From: Jiella avicenniae
GTDB lineage: Bacteria > Pseudomonadota > Alphaproteobacteria > Rhizobiales > Rhizobiaceae
Assembly (NCBI RefSeq): GCF_021390325.1
Contig: NZ_JAJUWU010000003.1
Location: 396,555-460,554, forward strand
DNA length: 64,000 nt
Direction: 5' to 3'
In this document: in pieces, positions 51,690 to 63,232 of the stretch
Numbering within the stretch: position 1 is the stretch's first letter
How the letters are laid out: each line of letters opens with the position of its first letter
Translations under genes and position numbers: made by a program
The notes under the pieces: generated by a model
Told to the model about the DNA's origin: nothing
Seen by the model: the letters and a program-made list of their open reading frames with translations, nothing else
Databases searched by the model: none

Positions 51690-53029
51690 CGTGCTCCGCG
51701 TCTCCCCCCTCTGAGCTTCGCTTTCTTCACGAGGCCTTCGTACTGATGGGCCAAAAGGTGACCTTGAATCTGCGCCACCGTGTCCATCGTCACGGAGACG
51801 ACGATGAGCAGCGACGTCCCTCCGAGATAGAACGGAACGCCTGCCGCGGAAATCAGAAACTCGGGCAAAAGGCAGATCAGCACAAGATAGATCGCGCCGA
51901 TCACGGTGATGCGCGTCAGGACGTAGTCGATGTATTCCGCCGTCCGTTCGCCCGGGCGGATGCCCGGAATGAAGCCGCCATGCTTCTTCAGATTGTCGGC
52001 CGTGTCCTTCGGATTGAACACGACGGCCGTGTAGAAGAAGGCGAAGAACGCGATCAGCCCGGCATAGAAGAGCATGTAGAGCGGCTGGCCGTGGCCGAGC
52101 GAGGCGACGATCGCCGTGCCCCAGTCCGGCAGCTGCGACGTATCGGTGAAGTTCGCCACCGTGACCGGCAGAAGCAGGAGCGAAGAGGCGAAGATCGGCG
52201 GAATGACGCCGGCGGTGTTGAGCTTGAGCGGCAGATGCGAGGTGTCGCCCTGGAACATCCGGTTGCCGACCTGGCGTTTCGGATACTGGATCAGCAACCG
52301 CCGCTGCGCCCGCTCGACGAAGACGATGAAGGCGATGCAGGCGACGGCGACGACGATGACGAGCAGGATGATCGTCGTCGACAGGGCGCCGGTGCGACCG
52401 AGTTCGAGCAGGTTGGCGATGGCCGCCGGCAGATGCGCGACGATGCCCGCGAAGATGATCAGCGAGATGCCGTTGCCGATGCCGCGGGAGGTGATCTGCT
52501 CACCCAGCCACATCAGGAACATCGTGCCGCCGACGAGCGTGATCACGGCCGAGATGCGGAAGAACCAACCCGGATCGACGACGAGACCTGCCTGCGTCTC
52601 GAGCCCGGCGGCGATACCGTAGGCCTGGAAGGTCGCGAGCAGCACGGTGCCGTAGCGGGTGTACTGGTTGATCACCTTGCGGCCCTGCTCGCCCTCCTTC
52701 TTCAGCTGTTCGAGCGAAGGGACGACGGAAGTCATCAGCTGGATGATGATCGAGGCCGAGATGTAGGGCATGATTCCGAGGGCGAAGATCGCCATGCGGC
52801 CGACGGCGCCGCCGGAAAACATGTTGAACAGGCCGAGAATGCCGGTCGACTGCTGCTGGAACGCCTGGGCGAGCGCAGCCGGATCGATACCCGGCATCGG
52901 AATGTAGGTCCCGAGGCGATAGACGAGGAGCGCGCCGAGGGTGAACCAGATGCGCTTCTTCAGGTCTTCGGCCTTGCCGAAGGCCGAAAAATTCAAATTG
53001 GCGGCAAGTTGTTCCGCTGCCGATGCCAT
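51686..53029 (-). CDS. secY: Protein translocase channel subunit SecY
   Basis: The 447-residue protein has ten membrane helices and SecY signatures: [35 protein letters not shown] and the C-terminal [21 protein letters not shown]. It forms the central channel of the Sec translocase in the inner membrane. It follows rplO by 222 bp, an unusually long gap that contains a strong stem-loop, and overlaps adk. Confidence 0.96.
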   Translation of the reverse strand: MASAAEQLAANLNFSAFGKAEDLKKRIWFTLGALLVYRLGTYIPMPGIDPAALAQAFQQQSTGILGLFNMFSGGAVGRMAIFALGIMPYISASIIIQLMTSVVPSLEQLKKEGEQGRKVINQYTRYGTVLLATFQAYGIAAGLETQAGLVVDPGWFFRISAVITLVGGTMFLMWLGEQITSRGIGNGISLIIFAGIVAHLPAAIANLLELGRTGALSTTIILLVIVVAVACIAFIVFVERAQRRLLIQYPKRQVGNRMFQGDTSHLPLKLNTAGVIPPIFASSLLLLPVTVANFTDTSQLPDWGTAIVASLGHGQPLYMLFYAGLIAFFAFFYTAVVFNPKDTADNLKKHGGFIPGIRPGERTAEYIDYVLTRITVIGAIYLVLICLLPEFLISAAGVPFYLGGTSLLIVVSVTMDTVAQIQGHLLAHQYEGLVKKAKLRGGRRGAR

Positions 53030-53213
53030 GTCGAGGGGCTCCCCGGGGTTGTCCCGCAGACGGCCGAGCAGCGCATCAGGCGCCCGACCGGACTCGGGCT
53101 CAAAGACGGACCTTTTGCCGAGACCCGTCAGATAAGCGGGAGTGCTCTGCCACGCAAGCGCCCAATTCGTTTCAGCGAACAGCGCATGAGCGAGGGGCCC
53201 TCTCCCTCCGTGA

Positions 53214-53236
53214 CGTCGGCCGGCAAGCGGCCGACG
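53214..53236 (-). terminator. Stem-loop after rplO
   Basis: CGTCGGCCG and CGGCCGACG form a perfect 9-bp stem with a 5-nt loop, 15 nt after the rplO stop on the transcribed strand. It may reduce read-through into secY or stabilise the upstream ribosomal mRNA. Confidence 0.5.
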
Positions 53237-53251
53237 CTAGTGGCCGCGGCT

Positions 53252-53740
53252 TCAGGCCTCGGCGGACGCTGCGGACTTGCGCACGGCCGTCGCGGTGACG
53301 GAACCGCCGGCCTTCTCCACCTTCCCGACGGCCGACTTGGAGGCACCGGCGACGGTGATCGTCAGCTTGGCCGAAAGCTCGCCGTCGCCGAGGAGCCGCA
53401 CACCGTCCTTCGGACGGCGAATCACGCCCGCCGCGACGAGCGTCGCGAGATCGATCGGCTGCGAGGCGTCGAGCTTCTTGGCGTCGACGGCCTGCTGCAG
53501 GCGGCCGACCGAGACGACGTTGTAGTCCTTGGCGAAGATGTTGACGAAGCCGCGCTTCGGCAGCCGCCGGTAGAGCGGCATCTGACCGCCCTCGAAGGCG
53601 TTGATAGCGACGCCCGAACGGGACTTCTGGCCCTTGACGCCACGCCCGCCGGTCTTGCCCTTGCCCGAACCGATGCCGCGCCCCACCCGCTTGCGCGAGT
53701 GGGTGGCGCCGTCCATGTCGGAAAGCTCGTTGAGTTTCAT
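53252..53740 (-). CDS. rplO: 50S ribosomal protein L15
   Basis: The 162-residue protein starts [41 protein letters not shown], the glycine/arginine-rich L15 N-terminus. It assembles late in the large subunit. The C-terminus has an alanine/serine-rich extension typical of alphaproteobacteria. It is the last ribosomal gene before secY, 109 bp after rpmD. Confidence 0.96.
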   Translation of the reverse strand: MKLNELSDMDGATHSRKRVGRGIGSGKGKTGGRGVKGQKSRSGVAINAFEGGQMPLYRRLPKRGFVNIFAKDYNVVSVGRLQQAVDAKKLDASQPIDLATLVAAGVIRRPKDGVRLLGDGELSAKLTITVAGASKSAVGKVEKAGGSVTATAVRKSAASAEA

Positions 53741-53849
53741 GTCTCTTCTCCTTGGCCGCCGCGAGCCGCATCAGCGCTCAGAGGCCGCCTGGTAAAAAGG
53801 GGTCTAACGCCCGAACCGCAAAGGGCGCGGGCCGGCGTCGGCGAAGCGC

Positions 53850-54053
53850 TCAGACTTCGTCGACGATCCGCACCATGTGCTTCACCTTGGCGATCATCCC
53901 GCGAACGGCGGGCGTGTCTTCCAGAGTCCGGCGGCGGTTCATCTTGTTCAGTCCGAGGCCGACCAGCGTCTGGCGCTGGTCCTTCGGGCGGCGGATGGGG
54001 CTGCCGTACTGCTCGACGGTCACCGTCTTGCCGGCGGTCTTGTCATTGGCCAT
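53850..54053 (-). CDS. rpmD: 50S ribosomal protein L30
   Basis: This 67-residue small protein matches L30: [51 protein letters not shown]. Length and order (between rpsE and rplO) are standard for the spc operon. The gap after rpsE is 40 bp. Confidence 0.95.
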   Translation of the reverse strand: MANDKTAGKTVTVEQYGSPIRRPKDQRQTLVGLGLNKMNRRRTLEDTPAVRGMIAKVKHMVRIVDEV

Positions 54054-54093
54054 GCTCAGGCTCCTTCAATCGATGGCACGAAGGCCGTCCGTG

Positions 54094-54678
54094 TCATTCC
54101 GCCGCGACGGCGTCCTCGGCGGCGGCCGGAGCCGCGCCGCGATGATCCTGGCGACGGGCCTGAAGCGTCGAATACTTGATGCCGCGACGAGCAGCGACGT
54201 CCTTCGGATGGGTCGCGTTCTTCAGGGCGTCGAAGGTGGCGCGAACCATGTTGTAGGGGTTCGACGAACCGAGCGACTTGGCAACGACGTCGTGCATGCC
54301 GACCGCTTCGAAGACGGCGCGCATCGGGCCACCGGCGATGATGCCGGTACCGGCCTCGGCGGCGCGCAGGATCACCTTGCCGGCGCCGTGGCGACCGGAA
54401 GCGTCGTGATGCAGCGTGCGGCCATCGCGCAGCGGCACGAAGATCAGGTCGCGCTTGGCGGCTTCCGTCGCCTTGCGGATCGCTTCGGGCACTTCGCGGG
54501 CCTTGCCGTGGCCGAAGCCGACGCGGCCCTTCAGGTCGCCGACGACGACGAGCGCGGCGAAGCCGAAGCGGCGACCGCCCTTGACGACTTTTGCGACACG
54601 ATTGATGTGGACGAGCTTGTCGACGAAACCGTCGTCGTGATCGTCACGGCGATCATTGCGATCGTTACGAGGCGCCAT
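54094..54678 (-). CDS. rpsE: 30S ribosomal protein S5
   Basis: The 194-residue protein has the S5 RNA-binding region ([46 protein letters not shown]) and [18 protein letters not shown]. It helps decoding accuracy in the small subunit. It has a basic/acidic N-terminal extension ([12 protein letters not shown]) and an alanine-rich tail, both alphaproteobacterial features. Confidence 0.96.
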   Translation of the reverse strand: MAPRNDRNDRRDDHDDGFVDKLVHINRVAKVVKGGRRFGFAALVVVGDLKGRVGFGHGKAREVPEAIRKATEAAKRDLIFVPLRDGRTLHHDASGRHGAGKVILRAAEAGTGIIAGGPMRAVFEAVGMHDVVAKSLGSSNPYNMVRATFDALKNATHPKDVAARRGIKYSTLQARRQDHRGAAPAAAEDAVAAE

Positions 54679-54717
54679 ATCCTAGTCCTTGTTCTTTTCC
54701 GGTGGCGTCCATGGGAA

Positions 54718-54737
54718 CGGCCGCCCATCGGCGGCCG
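54718..54737 (-). terminator. Stem-loop between rplR and rpsE
   Basis: CGGCCGCC and GGCGGCCG form an 8-bp stem with a CATC loop in the 108-bp gap between rplR and rpsE. A second smaller stem (CGGCGC/GCGCCG) lies beside it, nearer rplR. The arrangement is one of several gap hairpins in the ribosomal cluster. Confidence 0.45.
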
Positions 54738-54786
54738 AGCGAAACGCCGGCGCGAAGGCGCCGACGCCGAAGAGTGGAAGGCCCGA

Positions 54787-55149
54787 TCAGAAGTTCAGGC
54801 CGGCCTCTCTGGCCGAATCGGCCAGCGCCTTGACGCGGCCGTGATAGATGAACGCGCCGCGATCGAAAACCACGTCGGTGACGCCGGCTTCCCTGGCGCG
54901 CTCGGCGACGAGCTTGCCGACGGCGGTGGCCGCGGCGACGTCGGCGCCGGTTTTCAGGTCCTTACGCAGCGTCGGCTCAAGCGTCGAGGCGGCAGCGAGC
55001 GTGCGCCCGGCCTCGTCGTCGATGACCTGAGCGTAGATGTTCTTCGACGAGCGGTGAACCGAAAGACGGGGGCGACCATTCGCCACCTTCTTCAGCGAAC
55101 GGCGAATCCGCGAAGCACGGCGCCGCAGCGATTCCTTAGGAGTAGCCAT
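54787..55149 (-). CDS. rplR: 50S ribosomal protein L18
   Basis: The 120-residue protein matches L18: [47 protein letters not shown] and the C-terminal [24 protein letters not shown]. It binds 5S rRNA. It lies 9 bp after rplF. Confidence 0.96.
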   Translation of the reverse strand: MATPKESLRRRASRIRRSLKKVANGRPRLSVHRSSKNIYAQVIDDEAGRTLAAASTLEPTLRKDLKTGADVAAATAVGKLVAERAREAGVTDVVFDRGAFIYHGRVKALADSAREAGLNF

Positions 55150-55158
55150 GACCGGACC

Positions 55159-55692
55159 TTACTTCTTCTTGCCTTCCTTACGGACGATCTTCTCGCCCGC
55201 GTACTTCACACCCTTGCCCTTGTAGGGCTCGGGACCGCGATATTCGCGGATTTCCGCGGCGACCTGGCCGACGCGCTGCTTGTCGATGCCGGTGACGACG
55301 ATCTCGGTCGGCTTCGGCACGGCGATCGAAATGCCCTCGGGCGTCTGATAGACGACCTCGTGGGAAAAGCCGAGAGACAGCTGCAGGTTCTTGCCCTGCA
55401 TGGCGGCGCGATAGCCGACGCCGTTGATCTCGAGCTTCTTCTCGAAACCGGTCTTCACGCCGGCGAAGATGTTCTCGATCATGGTGCGCGACATGCCCCA
55501 CTTGGAGCGTGCGACCTTCGACTGATCGCGCGGGTCGACCTTGACCGCTCCGTCTTCCATCTTGACCAGCACTTCGTCGTTGACGACGAAGGCGAGTTCG
55601 CCCTTCGGGCCCTTGGCCTTGACGGTCTGTCCGTCGACCGAGGCGGTGACGCCCTCGGGAACGGTGACCGGCTTCTTTCCAATGCGGGACAT
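55159..55692 (-). CDS. rplF: 50S ribosomal protein L6
   Basis: The 177-residue protein matches L6: [22 protein letters not shown] and the C-terminal signature [29 protein letters not shown]. It binds near the sarcin-ricin loop. The ATG at 55692 is the standard start; the frame is open further upstream. Confidence 0.96.
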   Translation of the reverse strand: MSRIGKKPVTVPEGVTASVDGQTVKAKGPKGELAFVVNDEVLVKMEDGAVKVDPRDQSKVARSKWGMSRTMIENIFAGVKTGFEKKLEINGVGYRAAMQGKNLQLSLGFSHEVVYQTPEGISIAVPKPTEIVVTGIDKQRVGQVAAEIREYRGPEPYKGKGVKYAGEKIVRKEGKKK

Positions 55693-55769
55693 TTCGAAAC
55701 CCTGTCCGTTTCGTGCACGGCTGCCATCTGCCCTTTCGAGGCGACATACCATGCGTTTTCAAATGCTGA

Positions 55770-55807
55770 CGGGTGGCGCGCGACTGGTAAAGTCGATGCG
55801 ACACCCG
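55770..55807 (-). terminator. Two-part stem-loop between rpsH and rplF
   Basis: Outer arms CGGGTG and CACCCG enclose inner arms CGACT and AGTCG with a GGTAA loop. It starts 24 nt after the rpsH stop on the transcribed strand, in a 139-bp gap. It is a possible processing or stabilising structure in the polycistronic mRNA. Confidence 0.4.
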
Positions 55808-55831
55808 CCCTATGGCATGAAACTGCGCGCG

Positions 55832-56230
55832 TCAGAAGACCCGGCAGAGAACCTCGCCGCCGACATTCTGTTCGCGGGCGCTGTGGTCCGCCATGACGCC
55901 CTTCGGCGTCGAGAGGACCGAAATGCCGAGGCCGTTGGCGACCTGCGGGATCGTCTTCGCCGAAACGTAGACGCGGCGGCCGGGCTTGGAGACGCGGGCG
56001 ATCTCGCGGATCACCGCCTGGCCTTCGTAGTACTTCAGCTCGATCTCGTATTCGGACTTGCCGTTGCCGAATTCCGTGAGCGTGTAGCCGCGGATGTAAC
56101 CCTCGTCCTTGAGGACGTCGAGAACGCGGCCACGCAGCTTCGAAGCCGGGGTCGAAACCGACGACTTGTTGCGCATGACGGCGTTGCGGATGCGGGTCAG
56201 CATGTCGCCGAGCGGATCAGACATAGACAT
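55832..56230 (-). CDS. rpsH: 30S ribosomal protein S8
   Basis: The 132-residue protein matches S8: [42 protein letters not shown] and the C-terminal [27 protein letters not shown]. It binds the central domain of 16S rRNA and, in other bacteria, represses translation of the spc operon. A second ATG at 56224 is possible. It lies 12 bp after rpsN. Confidence 0.96.
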   Translation of the reverse strand: MSMSDPLGDMLTRIRNAVMRNKSSVSTPASKLRGRVLDVLKDEGYIRGYTLTEFGNGKSEYEIELKYYEGQAVIREIARVSKPGRRVYVSAKTIPQVANGLGISVLSTPKGVMADHSAREQNVGGEVLCRVF

Positions 56231-56242
56231 GGCGAACCCTCC

Positions 56243-56548
56243 TTACCAGCTCGACTTCACGATGCCGGGGATCTGGCCGTTGTTGCCGAGTTCCCGGAGC
56301 GCGATACGGCTCATCTTGAGCTTGCGATAGTAAGCGCGGGGCCGACCGGTGACCTCGCAGCGATTGCGGATGCGCACCTTCGAACCGTTGCGCGGCAGCT
56401 CGGCGAGCTGCAGCTGCGCCTTGAAACGCTCTTCCATCGGAGCGTCGGCGTTCTTGGTGATCGCCTTCAGAGCAGCCCGCTTGGCGGCGTATTTCGCCAC
56501 CATTTCCTGGCGGTGCTTGTTCTGCTCGATCATGCCCTTCTTGGCCAT
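56243..56548 (-). CDS. rpsN: 30S ribosomal protein S14 (zinc-independent type)
   Basis: The 101-residue protein matches the long S14 form ([39 protein letters not shown]). The zinc-binding CxxC pairs of the short form are absent, so it is the zinc-independent type. It lies 34 bp after rplE. Confidence 0.95.
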   Translation of the reverse strand: MAKKGMIEQNKHRQEMVAKYAAKRAALKAITKNADAPMEERFKAQLQLAELPRNGSKVRIRNRCEVTGRPRAYYRKLKMSRIALRELGNNGQIPGIVKSSW

Positions 56549-56582
56549 TGTCTCGTCCTTTGCTCGTCTGCCGTTACGGGCG

Positions 56583-57146
56583 TCAGTTCGTCCGGAAGGG
56601 GAAGTTGAACGCCTTCAAGAGGGCGCGCGCTTCCTCGTCCGTCTTGGCCGTCGTACAAACGATGATGTCCATGCCCCACATCTGATCGACCTTGTCGTAG
56701 TTGATCTCGGGGAACACGATGTGCTCCTTGATGCCCATGGCGAAGTTGCCACGGCCGTCAAAGCTCTTCGGATTGAGGCCGCGGAAATCGCGGACCCGGG
56801 GCAGTGCGATCTGGATCAGCCGATCCACGAATTCGTACATGCGCTCGCGGCGCAGCGTCACCTTGCAGCCGATCGGCATGCCTTCGCGGACCTTGAAGCC
56901 GGCGATCGACTTGCCCGCGCGGGTGATGACCGGCTTCTGGCCGGCGATCCGCGCGAGGTCTTCGGCGGCGACGGACGGCTTCTTGGAATCGCCGGTCGCT
57001 TCGCCAACGCCCATGTTGATGACGACCTTGTCGAGCCGCGGCAGCTGCATGTCGTTCTCGTATGAGAACTGATCCTGCAACGCCTTGCGGACGTCCTCGC
57101 GATAGACGCGCTTGAGGCGAGGCTCGTAGTTAGCAGCTTCAGCCAT
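56583..57146 (-). CDS. rplE: 50S ribosomal protein L5
   Basis: The 187-residue protein matches L5: [49 protein letters not shown] and the C-terminal [33 protein letters not shown]. It binds 5S rRNA. Its start overlaps the rplX stop by 8 bp. Confidence 0.96.
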   Translation of the reverse strand: MAEAANYEPRLKRVYREDVRKALQDQFSYENDMQLPRLDKVVINMGVGEATGDSKKPSVAAEDLARIAGQKPVITRAGKSIAGFKVREGMPIGCKVTLRRERMYEFVDRLIQIALPRVRDFRGLNPKSFDGRGNFAMGIKEHIVFPEINYDKVDQMWGMDIIVCTTAKTDEEARALLKAFNFPFRTN

Positions 57147-57453
57147 TGATCTCTTCCCCCGAACGCTTGGCGACGCGCACCTTGGTGCCGTCTTCGAGAG
57201 TCTTGAATCCGATACGGGTCGCCTTGCCGTCCTTCGGGTCGGCGACCGCGAGGTTCGAAAGGTGGATCGGCGCTTCCTTGGCGATGATGCCGGCTTCCTG
57301 GGAAGCGGTCTGGCGCTGGTGGCGCTTGACCATGTTCACGCCCTGGACCAGGGCCTTGTCTTCCTTCGGCATCATCTTGATGACTTCGCCCGACCGGCCC
57401 TTGTCCTTGCCGGCGAGCACGACGACGGTGTCGCCCTTGCGGATCTTCTGCAT
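57139..57453 (-). CDS. rplX: 50S ribosomal protein L24
   Basis: The 104-residue protein has the L24 KOW motif: [43 protein letters not shown]. It is an early assembly protein of the large subunit. The ATG at 57453 is the family start, 14 bp after rplN. Confidence 0.96.
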   Translation of the reverse strand: MQKIRKGDTVVVLAGKDKGRSGEVIKMMPKEDKALVQGVNMVKRHQRQTASQEAGIIAKEAPIHLSNLAVADPKDGKATRIGFKTLEDGTKVRVAKRSGEEING

Positions 57454-57467
57454 CGTCCGCTCTCCTC

Positions 57468-57836
57468 TTAAAGAACTTCGGGGGCCAGCGACACGATCTT
57501 CATGTGGTTCTTGCCGCGAAGCTCGCGGGGAACCGGTCCGAAGATACGGGTGCCGATCGGCTCTTTCTTGTTGTCGATCAGGACGGCGGCGTTCCGGTCG
57601 AACCGGATCACCGAGCCGTCGGCGCGACGGATGTCCTTGGCGGTACGGACCACCACGGCCTTCATCACGTCGCCCTTCTTGACGCGGCCGCGCGGGATCG
57701 CCTCCTTCACGGACACGACGATGACGTCGCCGACCGAGGCGTACTTCCGCTTCGAGCCGCCCAGAACCTTGATGCACATGACACGACGGGCGCCGGAATT
57801 ATCCGCGACGTCGAGGTTTGTTTGCATCTGAATCAT
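57468..57836 (-). CDS. rplN: 50S ribosomal protein L14
   Basis: The 122-residue protein matches L14: [46 protein letters not shown] and the C-terminal [26 protein letters not shown]. It lies at the subunit interface. A 66-bp gap with a strong hairpin separates it from rpsQ. Confidence 0.97.
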   Translation of the reverse strand: MIQMQTNLDVADNSGARRVMCIKVLGGSKRKYASVGDVIVVSVKEAIPRGRVKKGDVMKAVVVRTAKDIRRADGSVIRFDRNAAVLIDNKKEPIGTRIFGPVPRELRGKNHMKIVSLAPEVL

Positions 57837-57860
57837 GTCAGGCCGCCTTCAAAAGCTTGT

Positions 57861-57895
57861 CGCCGGGAGCGCCGCCATATGGCGGCGAACCGGCG
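57861..57895 (-). terminator. Stem-loop between rpsQ and rplN
   Basis: A 16-bp perfect palindrome (GCCGCCATATGGCGGC, 57871-57886) is flanked by further complementary arms CGCCGG (57861) and CCGGCG (57890). Together they form a long two-part hairpin 7 nt after the rpsQ stop. It fills over half of the gap between two genes that normally lie close together. Confidence 0.5.
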
Positions 57896-57902
57896 CATTC
57901 GT

Positions 57903-58157
57903 TCAACTTGCTGCTTGCGTCGTCGACGCGCTGGAAACGACGGTCCAGCTCTTGTCCTTGGAGATCGGGCGCGACTCCTCGATGGAGACGATGTCGCCGA
58001 CCTTGAACTCGTTCTGAGCGTCGTGCGCCTTGTACTTCTTCGACCGGCGCACGGTCTTCTTCAGCAGCGGATGGGCGAAACGACGTTCCACCAGCACCAC
58101 AACCGTCTTGTCGTTCTTGTCGGAGACCACCGTCCCCTGCAGAATGCGTTTCGGCAT
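57903..58157 (-). CDS. rpsQ: 30S ribosomal protein S17
   Basis: The 84-residue protein matches S17: [71 protein letters not shown]. It binds 16S rRNA near the 5' domain. It lies 11 bp after rpmC. Confidence 0.96.
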   Translation of the reverse strand: MPKRILQGTVVSDKNDKTVVVLVERRFAHPLLKKTVRRSKKYKAHDAQNEFKVGDIVSIEESRPISKDKSWTVVSSASTTQAAS

Positions 58158-58168
58158 AGTCTCGTCCT

Positions 58169-58369
58169 TCAGGCCTTGGCGTCGGCCGACTTGGCCCGTG
58201 CGATCGTCTTGATCCGCGCGATGTCGCGACGGACCTGGCGCACGCGCGCCGTGTTCTCGAGTTGACCCGTGGCACGCTGGAAACGCAGGTTGAACTGCTC
58301 TTTCTTCAGCTTGGCGAGCTCGTCGGTGAGTTCGTCCTGGGTCATGGTTCTGACGTCGGAAGCTTTCAC
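58169..58369 (-). CDS. rpmC: 50S ribosomal protein L29
   Basis: The 66-residue protein matches L29: [50 protein letters not shown] chose GTG at 58369, which gives the family length and has an AGGAG Shine-Dalgarno about 8 nt upstream. An ATG at 58387 overlapping the rplP stop would add six residues. It docks near the exit tunnel. Confidence 0.93.
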   Translation of the reverse strand: MKASDVRTMTQDELTDELAKLKKEQFNLRFQRATGQLENTARVRQVRRDIARIKTIARAKSADAKA

Positions 58370-58383
58370 GTCAAACTCTCCTA

Positions 58384-58797
58384 TCATTCCGCGATGCGCT
58401 GGATGAAGCGCGTGCGGATCGGCAGCTTTGCCGCGCCGAGGCGCAGGGCCTCGCGGGCGATGTCCTCGGGAACGCCGTCGATCTCGAACATCACGCGGCC
58501 GGGATGGACCCGGGCCGCCCAATAGTCGACGCCGCCCTTACCCTTACCCATGCGCACTTCCGTCGGCTTCGACGTCACCGGCAGATCCGGGAAGATCCGG
58601 ATCCACACCCGGCCCTGGCGCTTCATCTGACGGGTGATCGCGCGGCGGGCCGCCTCGATCTGGCGGGCGGTGACCCGCTCGGGCTCCAGCGCCTTCAGAC
58701 CGAAGGCGCCGAAGTTGAGAGCCGTTCCACCCTTGGAGGTACCGTGAATGCGTCCTTTGAACGCCTTCCGGTACTTCGTTCGCTTTGGCTGTAGCAT
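58384..58797 (-). CDS. rplP: 50S ribosomal protein L16
   Basis: The 137-residue protein matches L16: [54 protein letters not shown] and [27 protein letters not shown]. It is close to the A site. It lies 30 bp after rpsC. Confidence 0.97.
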   Translation of the reverse strand: MLQPKRTKYRKAFKGRIHGTSKGGTALNFGAFGLKALEPERVTARQIEAARRAITRQMKRQGRVWIRIFPDLPVTSKPTEVRMGKGKGGVDYWAARVHPGRVMFEIDGVPEDIAREALRLGAAKLPIRTRFIQRIAE

Positions 58798-58827
58798 CTT
58801 TGTCTACTCCGAATTCTCAACCGGCCC

Positions 58828-59540
<713 letters not shown>

Positions 59541-59541
<1 letters not shown>

Positions 59542-59930
59542 TACGCGGCCTCCTCGACTTCCTCGACTTCGCGCACGACGATGGTCAGGTGCGCGAAGGG
59601 CTTCTCGACCCGGCTCGCACGGCCACGACCGCGGGCGTGGAAGCGCTTCATCGTGATCGACTTGCCGACATAGGCCTCGGCGACCACCAATGCGTCGACG
59701 TCGAGATCGTGGTTGTTCTCGGCGTTCGCGATCGCGCTTTCCAGCGTCTTCTTGACCGTCTCGGCAATCCGCTTGCGCGAGAAGGTGAGATCTGCGAGCG
59801 CGCGGTCTACCCTCTTGCCGCGGATCAGCTGCGCGACGAGATTGAGTTTCTGCGGGCTGACGCGGATCGAGCGGGCCACTGCCCTCGCCTCGTTCTCCGC
59901 AAGCCGACGCTCGGCTTTCGCCTTGCCCAT
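59541..59930 (-). CDS. rplV: 50S ribosomal protein L22
   Basis: The 129-residue protein matches L22: [55 protein letters not shown] and [25 protein letters not shown]. Its hairpin reaches into the exit tunnel. An acidic tail (EVEEVEEAA) follows. The ATG at 59930 is 2 bp after rpsS. Confidence 0.96.
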
Positions 59931-59932
59931 GG

Positions 59933-60211
59933 TTACTTCCTCTTCGCCTTCTTGTCGGCGCCGTGGCCGTAGTAGGTGCGGGTCGGGGCGAACTCGCCGA
60001 ACTTGTGTCCGACCATGTCCTCGTTGACCGAAACCGGAATGTGCTTGTTGCCGTTGTAGACGCCGAAGGTCAGACCCACGAACTGCGGCAGGATCGTCGA
60101 CCGCCGGCTCCAGATCTTGATGACGTCGTTGCGGCCGCTCGAGCGGGCCTTGTCGGCCTTCTTGAGAAGAAAGCCATCGACGAACGGGCCCTTCCAGACA
60201 GAACGTGCCAT
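59933..60211 (-). CDS. rpsS: 30S ribosomal protein S19
   Basis: The 92-residue protein matches S19: [60 protein letters not shown] and [16 protein letters not shown]. It sits in the head of the small subunit. It lies 12 bp after rplB. Confidence 0.97.
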   Translation of the reverse strand: MARSVWKGPFVDGFLLKKADKARSSGRNDVIKIWSRRSTILPQFVGLTFGVYNGNKHIPVSVNEDMVGHKFGEFAPTRTYYGHGADKKAKRK

Positions 60212-60223
60212 TGAAAGTTTCCC

Positions 60224-61060
60224 TTACTTCTTGCGCTGATGGCGCGAGCGCATGATGAACTTGTCGGTCGCCTTGTTCTGGCGCGTGCGCTTGCCCTTGG
60301 TCGGCTTGCCCCACGGCGTGACCGGGTGACGGCCGCCGGAGGTGCGGCCTTCGCCGCCGCCATGCGGATGGTCGACCGGGTTCATCGCGACGCCGCGAAC
60401 GTGCGGCCGCTTGCCGAGCCAGACGCTGCGACCGGCCTTGCCGAGATTGATGTTGCCGTGGTCCGGGTTCGACACGGCGCCGACCGTCGCGAAACACGAC
60501 GCCGGGACGAGCCGCTGCTCACCCGAATTGAGGCGCAGGATCGCCATGCCCTGGTCGCGGCCGACCAGCTGGGCATAGGAGCCCGCCGACCGGGCGATCT
60601 GGCCGCCCTTTTCGGGCTTCATCTCCACATTGTGGATGATGGTGCCGACCGGGATCGCCGAAAGCGGCATCGCATTGCCCGGTTTCACGTCGACGCCCGA
60701 CAGGCCCGCGATCACCTGGTCGCCGGCGGCGAGCCGCTGCGGTGCCAGGATGTAGGCCAGCTCGCCGTCCTCGTAGCGGATCAGCGCGATGAAGGCCGTG
60801 CGGTTCGGATCGTATTCGAGCCGCTCCACGGTGCCGGCGACGTCCAGCTTGCGACGCTTGAAGTCGACGATGCGGTAGGTCCGCTTGTGACCGCCGCCCT
60901 GATAGCGCGCGGTGATCCGGCCGGTGTTGTTGCGCCCGCCCTTGGAGCTGAGCCCCTCGGTCAGGTGCTTGACCGGCTTGCCCTTGTGGAGGCCCGAACG
61001 GTCGACGATGACCAGCTGGCGCTGGCTCGGAGTGTTCGGCTTGAAATTCTTCAGTGCCAT
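60224..61060 (-). CDS. rplB: 50S ribosomal protein L2
   Basis: The 278-residue protein matches L2: [61 protein letters not shown] and the peptidyl-transferase-near [29 protein letters not shown]. It is essential for peptidyl transferase assembly. Confidence 0.97.
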   Translation of the reverse strand: MALKNFKPNTPSQRQLVIVDRSGLHKGKPVKHLTEGLSSKGGRNNTGRITARYQGGGHKRTYRIVDFKRRKLDVAGTVERLEYDPNRTAFIALIRYEDGELAYILAPQRLAAGDQVIAGLSGVDVKPGNAMPLSAIPVGTIIHNVEMKPEKGGQIARSAGSYAQLVGRDQGMAILRLNSGEQRLVPASCFATVGAVSNPDHGNINLGKAGRSVWLGKRPHVRGVAMNPVDHPHGGGEGRTSGGRHPVTPWGKPTKGKRTRQNKATDKFIMRSRHQRKK

Positions 61061-61082
61061 CTGCTTTTTCCTCCGGTCCCGC

Positions 61083-61376
61083 TCAGAGTCCGGTCGAGAC
61101 GTCGATGGACTGGCCCTCGGCCAGGGTCACGACGGCTTTCTTCTGGTCGCTCTGCCGGCCGATGCGGCCCTTGAAGCGCTTGACCTTGCCCTTGCGGACC
61201 AGGGTGTTCACCGCGGCGACCTTGACGTTGAACAGGGCCTCGACCGCCGCCTTGATCTGCGGCTTGCTGGCCGTGCCCGGCACGTTGAAGACGACCTGGT
61301 TGGCTTCCGACAAAAGGGTCGACTTCTCGGTGATCACCGGCGAGGTGATCACGTCGTAATGGCGCAGATCGGTCAT
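61083..61376 (-). CDS. rplW: 50S ribosomal protein L23
   Basis: The 97-residue protein matches L23: [65 protein letters not shown]. It forms the docking site for trigger factor and SRP at the exit tunnel. Its start overlaps the rplD stop by 4 bp. Confidence 0.97.
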   Translation of the reverse strand: MTDLRHYDVITSPVITEKSTLLSEANQVVFNVPGTASKPQIKAAVEALFNVKVAAVNTLVRKGKVKRFKGRIGRQSDQKKAVVTLAEGQSIDVSTGL

Positions 61377-61993
61377 TTGAAGCGCTCCTCGAGAGCCTCG
61401 ACTGCGGCCTTGGACAGAACCAGCGTCTGACGGCGCAGAATGTCGTAAACATTGATGCCCTGCACCGGCAGGACGTCGATGTGCGGAATGTTGCGGGCCG
61501 AGCGCGAGAAGTTCACGTCGAGTTCGGCGCCGCCGATGATCAGCGCGTTGGCGACGCCGAGATCGGCGAACCGCTTCACCGCGGCCTTGGTCTTGCCGTC
61601 CTCGGCCTTCAGATCGTCGACGACGATGAGGCCGCCCGACTTCGCCTTGGCGGACAGGGCATGGCGCAGCGCCAGCGCCCGGAACTTCTTCGGCAGATCG
61701 TGGGCATGGCTGCGGGTCGTCGGACCGTGGGCCTTGCCACCGCCGCGGAACTGCGGCGCACGCGCCGAACCGTGACGCGCGCGGCCGGTGCCCTTCTGCC
61801 GGTACAGCTTGGCGCCGGTCCGGGCGATCTCGGCGCGGCCGAGCGTCTCGTGCGTGCCCTGCTGGCGCTTGGCCAGCTGCCAGCGAACCATGCGCTGGAG
61901 GATGTCCTCGCGCGGGTCGAGGCCGAAGATCTCGTCGGCCAGCGTCACCTTGCCGGCGTCCGAGCCGTCGAGGCTCTTGATCGTGATATCCAT
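61373..61993 (-). CDS. rplD: 50S ribosomal protein L4
   Basis: The 206-residue protein matches L4: [57 protein letters not shown] and [31 protein letters not shown]. It extends into the exit tunnel and in enterobacteria represses the S10 operon. Its start shares one base with the rplC stop. Confidence 0.97.
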   Translation of the reverse strand: MDITIKSLDGSDAGKVTLADEIFGLDPREDILQRMVRWQLAKRQQGTHETLGRAEIARTGAKLYRQKGTGRARHGSARAPQFRGGGKAHGPTTRSHAHDLPKKFRALALRHALSAKAKSGGLIVVDDLKAEDGKTKAAVKRFADLGVANALIIGGAELDVNFSRSARNIPHIDVLPVQGINVYDILRRQTLVLSKAAVEALEERFK

Positions 61994-62718
61994 TACTCAG
62001 CCCCCTCGGCTTCGCTCACTTCGGCCCTGGCCGTGTCGTTCGCGGCCTGGCGAAGCGCGGCCGGCTTCGGCGCGTTGTCCGGCAGCGAAGCCTTGACGGC
62101 GTCGCGGACCTCGATCCAGCCACCCTTCGAACCCGGCACGGCGCCACGCACGAGGATCAGGCCCTTCTCGGGATCGGTGCGAACGATCTCGAGGTTCTGG
62201 GTGGTCACCCGAACCTGGCCCATGTGACCGGCCATCTTCTTGTTCTTGAAGACCTTGCCGGGATCCTGGCGCTGACCGGTCGAACCGTGCGAACGGTGCG
62301 AGACGGACACGCCGTGGGTCGCGCGAAGACCACCGAAGTTGTGGCGCTTCATCGCACCGGCAAAGCCCTTGCCGATCGAGGTGCCCGTCACGTCGACGAT
62401 CTGCCCGGCGACGAAATGATCGGCGGTGATCTCGGCACCGATGTCGATCATGTTGTCCTCGGAGACGCGGAACTCGACGAGCTTGCGCTTCGGCTCGACG
62501 GAGGCCTGGGCGAAAACGCCGCGCATGGCCTTCGACGTATTCTTCACCTTGGCGAGACCGGCGCCGAGCTGAACGGCGGTGTAGCCGTTCTTGTCGCGGG
62601 TCCGCTGGGCGACGACCTGCAGGTTCTCGACCTTCAGGACGGTGACCGGAACATGCTCTCCGGCGTCGTTGTAGACGCGGGTCATGCCGACCTTCTGTGC
62701 AATCACACCTGAACGCAT
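61993..62718 (-). CDS. rplC: 50S ribosomal protein L3
   Basis: The 241-residue protein matches L3: [36 protein letters not shown], the central [49 protein letters not shown], and an alphaproteobacterial C-terminal extension rich in alanine and glutamate. It is an early assembly protein. It lies 25 bp after rpsJ. Confidence 0.97.
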   Translation of the reverse strand: MRSGVIAQKVGMTRVYNDAGEHVPVTVLKVENLQVVAQRTRDKNGYTAVQLGAGLAKVKNTSKAMRGVFAQASVEPKRKLVEFRVSEDNMIDIGAEITADHFVAGQIVDVTGTSIGKGFAGAMKRHNFGGLRATHGVSVSHRSHGSTGQRQDPGKVFKNKKMAGHMGQVRVTTQNLEIVRTDPEKGLILVRGAVPGSKGGWIEVRDAVKASLPDNAPKPAALRQAANDTARAEVSEAEGAE

Positions 62719-62743
62719 GGGCGTTATCCTTCCCGTGCTCTGA

Positions 62744-63052
62744 TCAGAGCTTGATCTCGACGTCGACGCCGGCGGCGAGGTCGAGCTTCATCAGCGCATC
62801 GACCGTCTGCGGCGTCGGATCGACGATGTCGAGAAGCCGCTTGTGGGTGCGCATTTCAAACTGTTCGCGCGACTTCTTGTCGACGTGCGGCGAACGGTTC
62901 ACGGTAAACTTCTCGATGCGCGTCGGCAGCGGGATCGGCCCGCGCACATTCGCGCCCGTGCGCTTGGCCGTCGACACGATCTCGCGCGTCGAAGCGTCGA
63001 GGACCCGATGGTCGAACGCCTTCAGACGGATGCGGATATTCTGGCCGTTCAT
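62744..63052 (-). CDS. rpsJ: 30S ribosomal protein S10 (NusE)
   Basis: The 102-residue protein matches S10: [76 protein letters not shown]. It is both a small-subunit protein and the NusE transcription factor. It opens the S10 cluster proper, 180 bp after tuf. Confidence 0.97.
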   Translation of the reverse strand: MNGQNIRIRLKAFDHRVLDASTREIVSTAKRTGANVRGPIPLPTRIEKFTVNRSPHVDKKSREQFEMRTHKRLLDIVDPTPQTVDALMKLDLAAGVDVEIKL

Positions 63053-63154
63053 GTTCTATTGTCCTCTGTCGGAAGCAGCCGGCTGCCGCCGGCCCTTCTC
63101 CGAGCGCTTATCAGTCTCAAAATCAGCCAATCTGTGCGCGGAACCCCGTCCCGC

Positions 63155-63177
63155 CCGCCTCTCGACTGGAGAGGCGG
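63155..63177 (-). terminator. Second hairpin downstream of tuf
   Basis: CCGCCTCTC and GAGAGGCGG form a 9-bp stem with a 5-nt loop. It is the second of two tandem hairpins between tuf and rpsJ. Together they may separate tuf from the S10 genes or act as an attenuator for the S10 cluster. Confidence 0.45.
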
Positions 63178-63180
63178 AGC

Positions 63181-63219
63181 GGCCGGCGCCCGGGTCGAAG
63201 CGACCGCAGGGCGCCGGCC
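63181..63219 (-). terminator. First hairpin downstream of tuf
   Basis: GGCCGGCGCCC and GGGCGCCGGCC form a perfect 11-bp stem with a 17-nt loop, 13 nt after the tuf stop. No T-run is present. It is the strongest stem in the region and is likely the 3' end or a processing signal of the tuf message. Confidence 0.5.
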
Positions 63220-63232
63220 GAAGACGCGGATG